Assembly (NCBI RefSeq): GCF_901000735.1
Contig: NC_081550.1
Coordinates: 11,806,571 to 11,870,570 of the forward strand
Reading direction: 5' to 3'
DNA length: 64,000 bases
Source of the DNA: Corylus avellana
Taxonomy: Eukaryota > Streptophyta > Magnoliopsida > Fagales > Betulaceae
The position numbers were made by a program, and so were the translations under genes. Position 1 is the stretch's first letter; each line of letters begins with the position of its first letter. The notes under the pieces are model-generated. The model was not told where the DNA came from, did no database searches, and saw nothing but the letters and a program-made list of their open reading frames with translations. Of this stretch, positions 23,194 to 33,530 are shown piece by piece.

Positions 23194-23707
23194 TCAACGG
23201 AATCCACATCCTTGATGCGCACAGTGTTCTCTAACCCTTAAGTTTAAATTTGAAGCACCAACCTTTTCTTCTCTTTGACCAAAGAGAATAAATTTTACCC
23301 ACAAATAGGTAATTCCAAATGTCAGCATATCAAGGTAGATCCTTCTGAGTATTCCCAAACAATTTCTCATCCGAAAAGGAATCATGAATTGGAATAAAAT
23401 GGGGAGAATACTTGGGGAGTTTTTCTACCTCGATGGTCGCTTTTTGCTCGTCTAACATCCCTAACAGACTACCATCCTGGCCTCTTGGTAAGTCATAAGA
23501 AATAATAACCGGGATAGTGTCATCTGTCCCTAAAAATGAAGATTTCAAATTACTTGGAACAGGGGCTTGGGGCTCATATGGCATCTTGGGAATAAGAGTT
23601 GGTGGTGAAGAAGCCTCAGTGCTCGCTTCCTTGCTTTTTTCCCGATGTAGATCCCGTGGGACCTCAATTTGCTCCTCCTTCCTTTCTTTCACGTGGTTTT
23701 CGACCAC
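23194..23707 (-). pseudogene. Residual pol of element B (fusion of pre-RT and pre-integrase pieces)
   Basis: One frame (23,330-23,707) starts with gag-pol linker sequence (KSSFLGTDDTIPVIISYDLPR, as in the stretch before Athila RT) and passes directly, after QKATIEVEK, into HDSFSDEKLFGNTQKDLP, which in Athila-2 lies just before the integrase zinc finger. So RT and RNase H were removed by one internal deletion that kept the frame open. 23,194-23,385 continues the pre-integrase part in another frame (WVKFILFGQREEK) and then ends. It has no catalytic residues. Confidence 0.65.
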
Positions 23708-23734
23708 CTCTCCACTCCTCAGTGTGGTGATAAC

Positions 23735-24532
23735 TTACTCATGACAAGAAGTACTTTCTTCCCCCATGTAGTGTCCATCAGGATTGGCCATCGGCTGACT
23801 TTGAAACTCTTCTTCTTCCATCCTATTGAGGTGGTTGATGATTTGTTCAACATGAGCTTCCATCTTGGCATCTATCTCAACGAAGAATTGAGGGGTATAA
23901 AGTTCCTGTTGCGACTCCATAATCTGATTAGCTTCCTTCATTTCGCTAATAGCCTCCAACACTTTAATTTGAAAGTCAGCATCTGAGAGAGGAGGTGGCT
24001 CTTCTTGGTTTTGTTGTTGTGGAGGTGAGTAGATTGAAGATGGCTCCTCTTCGTGAGCTTCTATCTTAGCAATGGATTGAGAGTTCACCATCTCCTGAAC
24101 AGCCTGACTCACCTCGCTCACAAGTTTCGACATCTTTTCTAAAAAAATTTCTTGAGAAGCTCACATGTTTTCTTGACAGTCAGAACCCATTGGAGGAGGT
24201 GGTTCAGTTTGGTATTTCTGCAGTGGAGTTGCTTGATATTGAGGGGAATATGATTGATCATTGAACTGCGGATATGGTTGATGGAACAATTCATGAAATT
24301 GTGAAGCATAATTTCCACGAGCTTGAGCTTGCCATGAGAGATTAGACTGGTTGCTCCATGCCGAGTTATAGGCATCAAAATAAAGGTCATTCCCCGGTCT
24401 AGAGAACTGTCTGTTCATATGCTCATAAGAATAATTAGAAAATTGTCCTGCCGTAGGACAATCTCTAACATGATGATAAGGACTATAGCAATATGAACAT
24501 GGTCCATGGGGTGTTGGAATGCCTCCCCACAT
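23735..24532 (-). pseudogene. Gag remnant of element B with intact CCHC zinc knuckle
   Basis: The frame 24,161-24,532 starts MWGGIPTPHGPCSYCYSPYHH and holds a full CCHC knuckle (C-x2-C-x4-H-x4-C: CSYCYSPYHHVRDC), followed by QFSRPGNDLYFDAYN, which matches FSRPGNDPHSNTYNPG in Athila-2 gag. A second frame, 23,735-24,133, is an acidic, Gln/Glu-rich stretch with heptad-like spacing (ISEMKEANQIMESQQ; MEAHVEQIINHLNRMEEE). The capsid domain is absent upstream. An RNA-binding role for the knuckle is known for Gag; whether this short product is made is unknown. Confidence 0.65.
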
Positions 24533-24599
24533 GAACTAACTAATAGAATTAACATCAAATAACAACAGAAAAATAAAAATAAATAAAAATAAAAACTCA

Positions 24600-24964
24600 C
24601 AAACGGCCCTTAGGTGCGCTAGAAATTTGGATGCCGACTGCTGCTGATGCACTCGATCACACGGCAGGGTACGCTCTAGCGTACTGCCGCGGATGGGTGT
24701 GAGCACAGGAGTGGAGGGCTCGAGCGCAGCTTGCTGAATTCTTGTTGGAATGTGTACTTGGGCTCGACCGCACGCGAGCTACGCTCGATTGCAGTCATAG
24801 GGACGGGCAGCTACGAACCTGAGTGAAAAACTCAACAAAACCAAAATAAAACAAAAAAAAAAAAAAAAAAGAATTAAATTAGAACCGTCAAATAAAGAAA
24901 AATAGAAAAATAGAAAATTAAGTTAAAATTAATCCTTAAAATTTGATAATGAAACCGTTAAGCA
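24600..24964 (-). other. Element B leader with CTCGATCG-type motifs and poly(A)
   Basis: Non-coding. Degenerate copies of the GCGCTCGATCGC motif lie at 24,610-24,806. They include the hairpin GTACGC-TCTA-GCGTAC, flanked by GGCAG and CTGCC, at about 24,662-24,687. An A-run follows at about 24,852-24,870. Confidence 0.5.
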
Positions 24965-24983
24965 GTCCCCGGCAATGGCGCCA
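24965..24983 (-). other. Element B primer binding site, tRNA-Asp
   Basis: The minus strand reads TGGCGCCATTGCCGGGGAC, which differs from the complement of the plant tRNA-Asp 3' end at one of 19 positions. It lies five bases from the LTR. Confidence 0.85.
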
Positions 24984-24988
24984 AAAAT

Positions 24989-26524
24989 TGATGTGGTATT
25001 TTTGTGACTAAAAATATCAATTATAAAAATAACCACGCCCAATAGGACGAATCTTTGTAGGATACGGCTATAGAGAGGGTGTCGAACCTCAGGGACTGCA
25101 GGGGTTTTATTATCACAATTCAAAAGATTAAAATTAACTTAATTAAAAAGCGAATTGATTTGATTTTCTTTAAAACTTAAAGTGCATGAAAATAAAAGAG
25201 ATTTAAAATAAGAGAGAGTGTAGGGTATTGGCTTCACCTCTATCCGCACAACAATGGTTAATCATAATTAATCCCAGAAATTCATTCTATGCATGTTATA
25301 AATAAACAAGAAATTACCTTATTAAAGAATAAGCATAATCTATCTTCGGTTGGCACAAATCGTCCACCTAACCACTAAGATGCGGTACGACCCGTCTTCC
25401 CTAGGTATAAATTATCAAATTCTTTAACACGATATATACAATCAATGAATAAGTGTAACCAATCTTTGGTTTGCATGGATTGTCTACCTAAATTACACTA
25501 AACTAGGGTGTAGTACAATTTGTCTTCCCTAGGCATGGCCTATCAAATCCTATTGATCATATGTCAATTAAACCCATTGTATAACCATCATCCTCATAAT
25601 CACAAAAAACAAGAATGATTTGATTTCAATAAAAGTAAAATACTTTCTAAGACAGGAGAATAATTTCACAAATACTGATTTTGAAATTTACTAACAATTG
25701 CATTTAATATGAAGAACATAAATCAATTGTAGCAATCCTCATACTTATACAATCAACATGCATAAATTAGAAATCTAGAATTAAATACAATCAAACCATT
25801 GTGCTTGAATAGGATTACATCAACACCCCACGAAGGGATTTAGCCGCTCATGATCTTCTAAGCTCCATAGACAAATTTCTGATTTCTAGCTCTAGGAAGC
25901 AGTTTGTCCTTTTTCTCAATGTTTAGAGGCCTATTTATAGGGCTTAGGAGAGTCCTAGAAGCCCTAGTAATCCTAGAAATTTTGGAGATTTAAGTCCGAG
26001 TCCAATTAGGATAAAGAAAACCTAAGTCCAAATCGGAATAGGATTCGCCCAGAATTGCGTTCCTATCTTGCGGGGCGATTTTGGCATTGCGGTGCTCCGA
26101 ATTAGGAAAATTCTATTTCACAATGATTTGTAGTAATTTGAGTTAAAATTCCTATATCACTTGAATAACCTCAATTGGATATTTGACCTGAAAGTTATGG
26201 GCAAAATACCGAGACATATGCAGAATCCAAATTTGAATCCAATCCGATTTTGACTCCAATTTGAGAAATTCAGAATTAATCCTTTTCTTTATTTGATTAA
26301 ACTTAACCACAATATATAGGTCCTCTGTTATGATTGGCTAAGCTTAATCATATCTTCTAGGTCTTCTCAAAGTGTGCTTTTAAGCCCAAAATCAATGGAA
26401 TTAATTGCATATTTATTTATAAGCTAAAAACAATAAAAACAAGACACAATCAATCAAATAACAACGCTAAGGAATTAACATATGCAAATTAAGAGGCTTG
26501 AATTGCAACATTCGGCGCTTATCA
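24989..26524 (-). repeat. Element B 5' LTR (1,536 bp)
   Basis: Ends TGAT...ATCA; pairs with 20,262-21,795, with roughly 5% differences in the first 180 bp that I compared, indicating an insertion that is not recent. GACAA target copy follows at 26,525. Confidence 0.85.
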
Positions 26525-27094
26525 GACAAGGAGGAGCAAGTGTTACATACCAAAATGATCCTTATCACTAAGGTACTATCGTGTAACCATGGTGTCGAGG
26601 AAGCATCATTAGAGGCGGAGCAAGACATGCGGAGTCGTTATCCGTATTTGTTTGAGTGGTTGTGTATGACTCTTTTCTTCAAGATTATACTTGGATAGTA
26701 TACCTATTTCTGTTTTGCGTAATGGAATAGTTGATTAAGAAATATTTTGCTTTTCTCTACAGGATCATGGCACCTATACCAATTGACCCAAACTGTATGT
26801 GGAACTACTCATTTTGTGAGCTGATGGATTTAGGAGTAGAGATTGATGACGACTGGTATAGTGTTGGTAACATGGAGTATAACCCATTAGATGACTTGCG
26901 AGGTGATTTTCCGTTGTTGTTCGAGGATGATGAAGTGCCAGTTAATGGATGGGAAGAGGTAGCCCGGGAACCTACTGCGCACGATATCGACGATACCACA
27001 GACGAAAGGTAACATTCTATTCCTCTTTGAATGTTGTTCTTTTGGTACTTTATCTAGAAATTTTGAGGACAAAATATTTATAAGGAGGGAAGAA
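26525..27094 (+). pseudogene. Tekay chromodomain end, possible extra exon and pol C-terminal tail
   Basis: 26,530-26,658 continues the chromodomain (KEEQVLHTKM ... HGVEEASLEAEQDMRSRYPYLFE). In related elements this is followed almost at once by a short tail FEDxI, which here lies at 27,059-27,094 (NFEDKIFIRREE). The intervening 400 bp holds an open frame of 82 codons (from ATG 26,767; acidic, no recognised domain). It is flanked by splice-like signals: acceptor TTTCTCTACAG ending at 26,762 and donor GAAAG|GTAAC at 27,008. A chromodomain would tether integration to particular chromatin. Confidence 0.6.
27082..27094 (+). other. Polypurine tract of the Tekay element
   Basis: AAGGAGGGAAGAA sits directly before the 3' LTR start TGTAGTGACT, as required for plus-strand DNA priming. 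Confidence 0.75.
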
Positions 27095-28491
27095 TGTAGT
27101 GACTCAAATAATTAACTAAGCTTAGGTAGCTTAGTTAGAGGGTTGATTTGGGTTTTAGGTCACTAGGAACAGCTGGAAGAACACTTTGGGTATTTTGAAC
27201 TTTCTGACTAGACGTATGCTAGGGTTGCCAGACGTACGCTCCTGTCATTAGTAGAGGACATACGTGGGGGGACCACCGTACGTACGCCTGCAAATAGTGC
27301 AAGGACGTACGATGGGGGACCACCAAACGTATGCTACTTTTTGGAAAACCTTTGGATAATACCTGGATGTACGATACAGCCTTTGGAGCACTGGGTAAAT
27401 AGTACCGAACATACGCCCTAATAGTATCAGACGTCTGCTACTTTTCAGAAGAGTTGGTGAGTATCTCCAACTTTTCTCCTCTATAAATACCTAAACCCAG
27501 CATCATCCTTCAAATATATTTCTCACTCCCAGGCTCCCAGAAAACCTCTTGTGAGTGTGTTCTTATGAGATTGTGTGTTTTGTGGAGAAGGAGAGGTGTT
27601 CTCTTGAAGGTTGCCTCTAGGAGGTAACCCTCTGTGCCTAACATTTCGTTCTAAGTTATGCTCTTTTAATGCTTTCTAGAGTAGCTTAGACGTTGGTTTG
27701 AAACTTAGACATATTATACCTGTGGTATTGTTTAGAGTTGGGTTTAGCATTCCATTATGTTTTCTATTGCATGGAGACATTGTTTTAAGATACATAGTCT
27801 CAGGAGACCTTTTGGTAGCCTTAGAAATCGATGTGGGAGGATAGGAGGATGAAGGCACAAAATAAGGTTCCACTTGAAAGTTCTAGGCAGACGTACAACA
27901 TCGAGCCAAGACGTACGGTCAAAAGCATTATAGGGAACACTATTTTGGTCGGCCGTCCGATAGCTCTTGTTTCCACGCTCTAGGGTTGTTTTAGTCAGAC
28001 CTAGGACTAATAGAAGGTTTTCCAAAGATTTGGAGGATCCAAACTTGTTAAAGGATTACTTGGAGGATTTAATCGACCCAAGTGAGTTTTAACTCACATA
28101 ATGCTCGTTGTTATTTTCCATGACTGCACGACTATTTTGAGTACAAAAACATGCATATTTGCAGCTCTCACTATTACACTTTTTGCACATGAACTCTAGC
28201 ATTTTTGAGAAAAATGTTGTGCTGAATATGGTAAAAAAGTGAGACTTGTAAAAGCATGCATGTAAGATATAGACAAGATAAATTGCATCGTATGACATGG
28301 TACACTGGTACGTGCGGTATAATGGCCATGGGCTTACAATACATGTTAACTTTATGGTCAAATGTGTGTGTCGTTATATGGTCCGTGGATCCAATAGTTG
28401 TTTCGTGGCCGGCGAGGCCTTAATGGGCTTTCACTATAGGATGACCATCATTAGCGGTGTGGGCCACCAGAGGTCAAACTCGGTCGTGACA
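27095..28491 (+). repeat. 3' LTR of the Tekay element (1,397 bp)
   Basis: Begins TGTAGTGACT and ends GGTCGTGACA, both typical for Tekay/Del LTRs. TATA (CTATAAATAC) is at 27,481-27,490. The Athila-2 gag frame starts immediately after, so this marks where the Tekay element inserted into Athila-2. The matching 5' LTR is not in the window. Confidence 0.82.
27210..27445 (+). promoter_or_regulatory. Array of GACGTACGCT-like motifs in the Tekay U3
   Basis: About nine units such as GACGTATGCT (27,211), GACGTACGCT (27,231), GTACGTACGCC (27,278), GACGTACGAT (27,304), AACGTATGCT (27,327) and GACGTCTGCT (27,430). They share an ACGTACG palindromic core and end about 45 bp upstream of TATA. Confidence 0.5.
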
Positions 28492-28635
28492 CTAGGAGAG
28501 CTATCACTAGCTTCTCCCAATATGAGGGAGAAGATTTCCATGAGACTTGGGATAGGCTGCAGGGCTTACTTAGATCATGTCCACACCACGCTGTCCCGAA
28601 ATGGCAGCTAGTGCAGTGTTTCTATGATGGCCTAA
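28492..28635 (+). pseudogene. Athila-2 gag capsid fragment left of the solo LTR
   Basis: The plus frame reads FSQYEGEDFHETWDRLQ and CPHHAVPKWQLVQCFYDGL, the end of the gag capsid domain. It stops at the solo-LTR target site CCTAA and continues in the same frame right after the LTR at 29,998, proving a clean insertion. Confidence 0.85.
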
Positions 28636-29992
28636 TGGTGTGCAAAAATATACCTAAATTAATAGGTAAATAATTGTACGTTTTACCTGCAAGTGCACAA
28701 GGTCAACATGGTAGTATAGAGTGCAAGTACAAGATCATTCCCACAAGGATTGATGAATTTATGTTTAAAAATAAATTCCTTAAGCAAAAACAAAATAAAG
28801 ATTGATTGTTGATGTGATGATAACAAAGGGTAGGGCTTTGATATCCACCATTAATTATGTGAAACTAGTATATCAATATGCCAATGCTTTGATCAAGTTA
28901 TGCATATTTAATGTTTGTCAACCTAAGGGTTAAACTCTAACGCCTTAAGCTATTGATTTCCCTAAGCAACGAATTAGCCACTTGGTCCATGCTCTAATTC
29001 TTTTCTTTACTAAAGGATTTAGCATGTCTATACTAAGTTGTTCTTTAGGAAAGCATATGTTCTATGGAAATCGACAAACACACAAGGCCTAGGGAATGGA
29101 TACATACTCCTAGTTCCCTATGTTGATTAACCCAAGAATCGCGGTGTGGATTCTTTTGTTACTTAAGTTAAACCCAGGACTCGGTCATCCAAATTGATCT
29201 AACTAACAAGTCCATACCACATGCACATGTTGATCAGGCATACACATATGAGGAATTCATGCAAGCAGGTATTAATCAAGTTAAATAGCACAACATGATC
29301 ATCACAAGGCGCCAATATTGAAATATTAATTTAACATAACTAGGGCTTCAATCTAGCCCTACTAAATAAATTAGCTACACATAGAGTTGATGTTAAACAT
29401 CTTCATAGAATAAAAGAAAAGAAAAGAAAGAATAAACCCGAGACTTGACTTGAGAGCTCCTATTCTTCTCCCTTCTCCAAGCCCCCTTATTCTAAAGGCT
29501 TAGGAGTCTATTTATAGGCTTTAGAAGTCCTTGGAAAAGTAGTAAACCCTAGGGTTTTCGTAGGGTTTCAGTCCTATTACAATTTGGAGTTGGAAAAACC
29601 CTATTATGGAAATAGGTACATTGTAGCCGCCACTTGGAATGCCTCCTGCGCACGGGTGCGCTCGATCGCAGCCCGTGTGCGCTCGATCGCACGTCTACGA
29701 TTGATGCCTCTTTTGCATGTGCTCGATCGCTCCTGGCCTGGCTCGTGCAGCATCTCCTCTGGTATTGCGCTCGATCGCAGGTACCCTGCGATTGATCGCA
29801 GTACCAGGGAGCTCCAATTTTCCCATATTCTCTTTTTGAGCCTAAATCACCCAGTTTTACTTCACTTTCTTCCAAAAGCCTGTAAAAACATCAAAAACAC
29901 AAAAAGGAAGTAAAATGACCTAATTAACCAAAACCAAAAGATTAAAACATGTAAGATAAGGGCTGAAAATATGAATATTTTAGCGCTTATCA
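28636..29992 (-). repeat. Solo LTR (Athila-1-like family) in Athila-2 gag, TSD CCTAA
   Basis: Flanked by CCTAA at 28,631-28,635 and 29,993-29,997. Terminal bases TGGTGTGC...GCGCTTATCA. Homologous throughout to the Athila-1 LTR in the same orientation. Minus TATA is at 29,508-29,517; the hairpin motif array is at 29,657-29,800. No internal element sequence remains, so it arose by LTR-LTR recombination. Confidence 0.9.
29657..29800 (-). promoter_or_regulatory. GCGCTCGATCGC motif array in the U3 of the solo LTR
   Basis: TGCGCTCGATCGCA at 29,657-29,670 and 29,678-29,691, GTGCTCGATCGC at 29,719, and a hairpin at 29,766-29,800 whose 16-bp arms (TGCGCTCGATCGCAGG and CCTGCGATTGATCGCA) are separated by TAC. 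It lies 140-290 bp upstream of TATA. Confidence 0.5.
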
Positions 29993-29997
29993 CCTAA

Positions 29998-30890
29998 CCA
30001 AGTCCAATAGAAAAATGGTGGATGCATTTTATGGGGGAACATTCATGTTAAAAAGTGAAAATGAAGAATGGTCTATGTTTGAAAATTTGAGTAACAATTC
30101 TCTTCAGCAGGTTTCCACCAGACGAAGGGCACCAGCACCTAAAGCACTCAAGACAGAGAGTTTGTATGAAGCAGGCCATTCCCCAAACATGGCCACCCAA
30201 GTGGTTGAGGCTATCACCAAGAAACTAGATCAAGTTTTAATGACTGCAGGTTTTGCTCCTAATACTGCCCACATGCACACGCCACATGAATCTTGCTCAT
30301 TTTGTTCAAGTCTTATGCATCATGTAAATAACTGCCTTCTTACTAGAAATTTTACTGATGTTGCTAATGAGCAAGTTAATGCAGCTTTCTCCAGACCAGG
30401 TAATGATCCACATTCCAATACCTATAACCCTGGGTGAAGAAATCATCCAAATTTCTCATGGAAGAACTCAAATTCGGGCAACCCAGCCTCAGGGCCACAC
30501 AATCAAGCTCAATCCAACAGGCAGCCCTACCAACCTCATTCCACTTACTGGCCTCCACAGCAGCAATACCAGGCTATACCACCTCACTCAGATTCTAATT
30601 TTGAGGACCGGATGCTAAAAATGATGAGTGAGCTGACCGGCCAAGTGGGTGAGATAAAGCACACGGTGAAATCTCAATAGGAGATAGTGAACTCACATTC
30701 CCAATCCCTTGCCAAGCTGGAAGCTCAAGTCGGACAACTTGCCAACACCCTCAATAGAAGGGATGAAGGAAAGCTTCCAAGTCAGCTAGCGGTAAATCCT
30801 AAGGAGCACTACATGGTAGATGAGGGCACTTCATACCATAAGCAAGTTCAAGCCATCACCACCTGACGAAGCGGAAGAATAATTGATAAT
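29998..30890 (+). pseudogene. Athila-2 gag C-terminal half with zinc knuckle
   Basis: The frame to 30,434 includes LKTESLYEAGHS and the CCHC knuckle CSFCSSLMHHVNNC at about 30,294-30,335, then FSRPGNDPHSNTYNPG before a TGA at 30,435. Downstream the same gag tail continues with stops (MMSELTGQVGEIKHTVKSQ, then LAKLEAQVGQLANTLNRR, coiled-coil-like) and leads into the ATTxRSGRII region before the protease. Confidence 0.8.
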
Positions 30891-30893
30891 CAT

Positions 30894-33530
30894 GTGGAGG
30901 AGAAGAAGGATGAGCACACAGAGATTGCACAGAATCTGCAGAATGATAAATGCAAGCAAGTAAGCAATGAGGCTTCGTCATCAGCAGCTCCCACTCTAGA
31001 GATTCCATATGAGACACGTGCCCCCTTCCTAGAACGTCTCAAGGCACCTTCCCACTTTAGGAAACAAGGAGAGAAAATACAAGGAATGATGGAGGTGTTC
31101 AAACAGGTAAAAATCAATCTTCCCCTTCTTGATGCCATCACACAAGTACCTGCCTATGCCAAGTTCCTTAAAGACTTATGTACTCAAAAGAGGAAGACCA
31201 GAAATAACATCCCCAAGAAAGTCCTTCTTACTGAGCAAGTGAGTTCCCTGATTAAGCACAACACCCCTCCGAAGTTTAAGGACCCCGGGGCTCCTACAAT
31301 TTCATGCATCATCGGACAAAGGGAAATTGATAAGGCACTCCTAGATCTGGTTGTTGGTGTGAATTTACTTCCATATTCAGTATATCAGCAGCTTGGCCTA
31401 GGGGAGCTGAAGCCCACCACAGTGATTCTACAACTAGCTGATCAGTCTATTAAGAAGCCTAGAGGGATAGTAGAAGATGTGATCATCCAGGTGGATAAAT
31501 TTTTCTTCCTAGTCGACTTTATAGTGCTTGACACCAAGCCTGTGCCCAATCCTGATAAGCTGATTCCTGTCATCCTTGAGCGTCCTTTCTTAGCCACAGC
31601 TAATGCATGCATCAATTGTCAAACTGGAGTCATGGAGATCTCATTGGCAATATGAAGGTTAGGTTGAATATCTTTACTACATTTCAGCATGCTCCTAATC
31701 AAAATGAGTGTTTCGTTTTGGACAGCATTGAAGAATATGTAAAAGATTCATTAACTAGTCTCCTAACCAAGGATCCAGTGGAAGCCTTCTTGACTCACTT
31801 CGACTTTGAAGAGTTCAACACCGACTATTACATCAAAGAGGTCCATGATTTGCTAGAAACAGCCGCAAGGGCAGACTTTCATCCATGGAGAGTAGTAAAG
31901 GAGCCCCTACCTGTGACATCAAGCACTCCTCTTGTTCCCTTTCTAGTGTTTCCACCGAAGCTTTAGTTGAAGCCCTTGCAACAAAGCTCAAGTATGCATT
32001 TCTTGGATCTAGCAACACTTTGCCGGTCATCATTGCTTCCGACCTTCAAAAGGACCAAGAGGACAGTCTGCTAGCAGTGTTAGAGGAGCATAAAGACGCA
32101 ATTGGATGTACCAATATAGACTTGAAAGGCATCGACCCTTCCATCTGTATGCACCGGATCCATTTGGAAGAAGATGCTCAACCTTCCCGTGAGGCACTGC
32201 ACCGGCTGAATCCTAACATGAAAGAGGTAGTGATGAAAGAGGTAGTCAAGTTACTTAATGCAGGCATCATCTACCCTATCTCAGATAGCATATGGGTGAG
32301 CATCACTCAAGTAGTTCCAAAGAAATCTGGCATCACTGTCGTAGAGAACTCAGCTAGAGAGTTGGTTCCGCAGCGCACAACCATAGGATGGCATGTTTGC
32401 ATCAACTACTGAAAGCTCAACTCCCATACCCGGAAGGATCACTTCCCGCTCCCATTCATTGATCAAATTTTGGAGCGTCTTGCTTGCCAAAGCTACTATT
32501 GCTTCCTAGACGGCTATTCCGGGTATAATCAGGTAGCTGTTGATCACCAAGACCAATAGAAGATGACGTTCACATGTCCATTCGTCACCTTTGCTTACCA
32601 TCGCATGCCCTTCGGATTATGCAATGCACCTGCCACATTGCAGAAATGTATGATGTCTATCTTCTCCGACATGGTGGAAAATTTTTTGAAGGTATTTATG
32701 GATGACTTTTCTGTTTTTGGATCTTTTTTTGATAAATGTCTCCATAATCTTTCACTTGTGCTTCAACGTTACACAGAAAGTAACCTGATTTTAAGTTGGG
32801 AGAATAGCCACTTCAGGGTGCAAGAAGGTATAGTTTTAGGCCATATAGTGTCCAAAAGAGGTATTGAGGTGGACCGGGCCAAAGTTGAGCCAATTGAAAA
32901 TTTACCGCCGCCCACTTCAGTGAAGCAGATTCATTCTTTCCTAGGGCATGCCGGCTTCTATCTCCGCTTCATCAAGGACTTCAGTAAAATTTCAAGGCCC
33001 TTGTGTAACTTGCTTGCTAAGGACACCCCTTTTCACTTTGATAAAGCATGTCAAGAGGCATTCCAGAAGCTCCGGTCTCTGTTATCTTCTGCCCCTATCA
33101 TGCAGCCTCCTGATTGGCCTTTGCCCTTTGAAATCATGAGTGATGCATCTGACTATGCTGTGGGTGCAGTATTGGGATAGCGGGTAGGTAAGCTCCCTCA
33201 TGTCATTTATTATGCTAGAAAGACTCTAATGGATGCTCAGGTCAATTACACAACCACCGAGAAAGACTTGCTAGCTGTGGTCTTTGCCTTGGATAAATTT
33301 CGCTCATATCTTCTAGGATCCAATGTCATCATTTATTCGGATCTTGCTGCTCTGCGACATTTGCTGGCCAAGAAGGAAACAAAACCTGGGTTGATCTGCT
33401 GAATTCTACTTCTACAAGAATTTGATATTGAGATTCGGGACAAGAAGAGCACTGAGAATGTTGTTCCCAACCATCTATCACAAATTTTCTTTGAGTCACC
33501 CCAGCCGGTTCCCGTTCATGACTTTTTCTC
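30894..33530 (+). pseudogene. Athila-2 protease, reverse transcriptase and RNase H
   Basis: The protease lies in 30,894-31,655; its active site reads LLDLVVGVNLLPYSVY, where relatives have DLGA, so the catalytic loop is altered. The linker is in 31,607-31,966. RT starts in 31,885-32,412 (VVPKKSGITVVEN, WHVCINY) with a TGA at 32,410. It continues after YCFLDGYSGYNQVAV and another stop (TAG at 32,557) in 32,563-33,180 with FGLCNAPAT and the catalytic FMDDFSVFG. RNase H begins SDASDYAVGAVLG, then a TAG at 33,178, and TTEKDLLAVVFALDKF follows. Four or more stops make it non-functional. Confidence 0.85.

Larger units (their letters stand above)
20262..26524 (-). mobile_element. Element B: non-autonomous Athila-like element with both LTRs
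   Basis: 5' LTR 24,989-26,524, tRNA-Asp type PBS 24,965-24,983, short gag-like remnant, tiny pol remnant, long non-coding 3' region, 3' LTR 20,262-21,795. The 5-bp target duplication GACAA flanks it (20,257-20,261 and 26,525-26,529), and it interrupts a Tekay chromodomain. The internal region is only 3.2 kb, lacks capsid, most of the protease and RT, all RNase H and almost all integrase, so it would need proteins from a partner. Its LTRs are the same family as that of Athila-2 (37,797-39,053). Confidence 0.85.

Noticed and set aside
29549..29913. ORFs of ~108 codons on both strands in the solo LTR
   Set aside because: Same U3 motif artefact as in the Athila-1 LTR; no coding homology.
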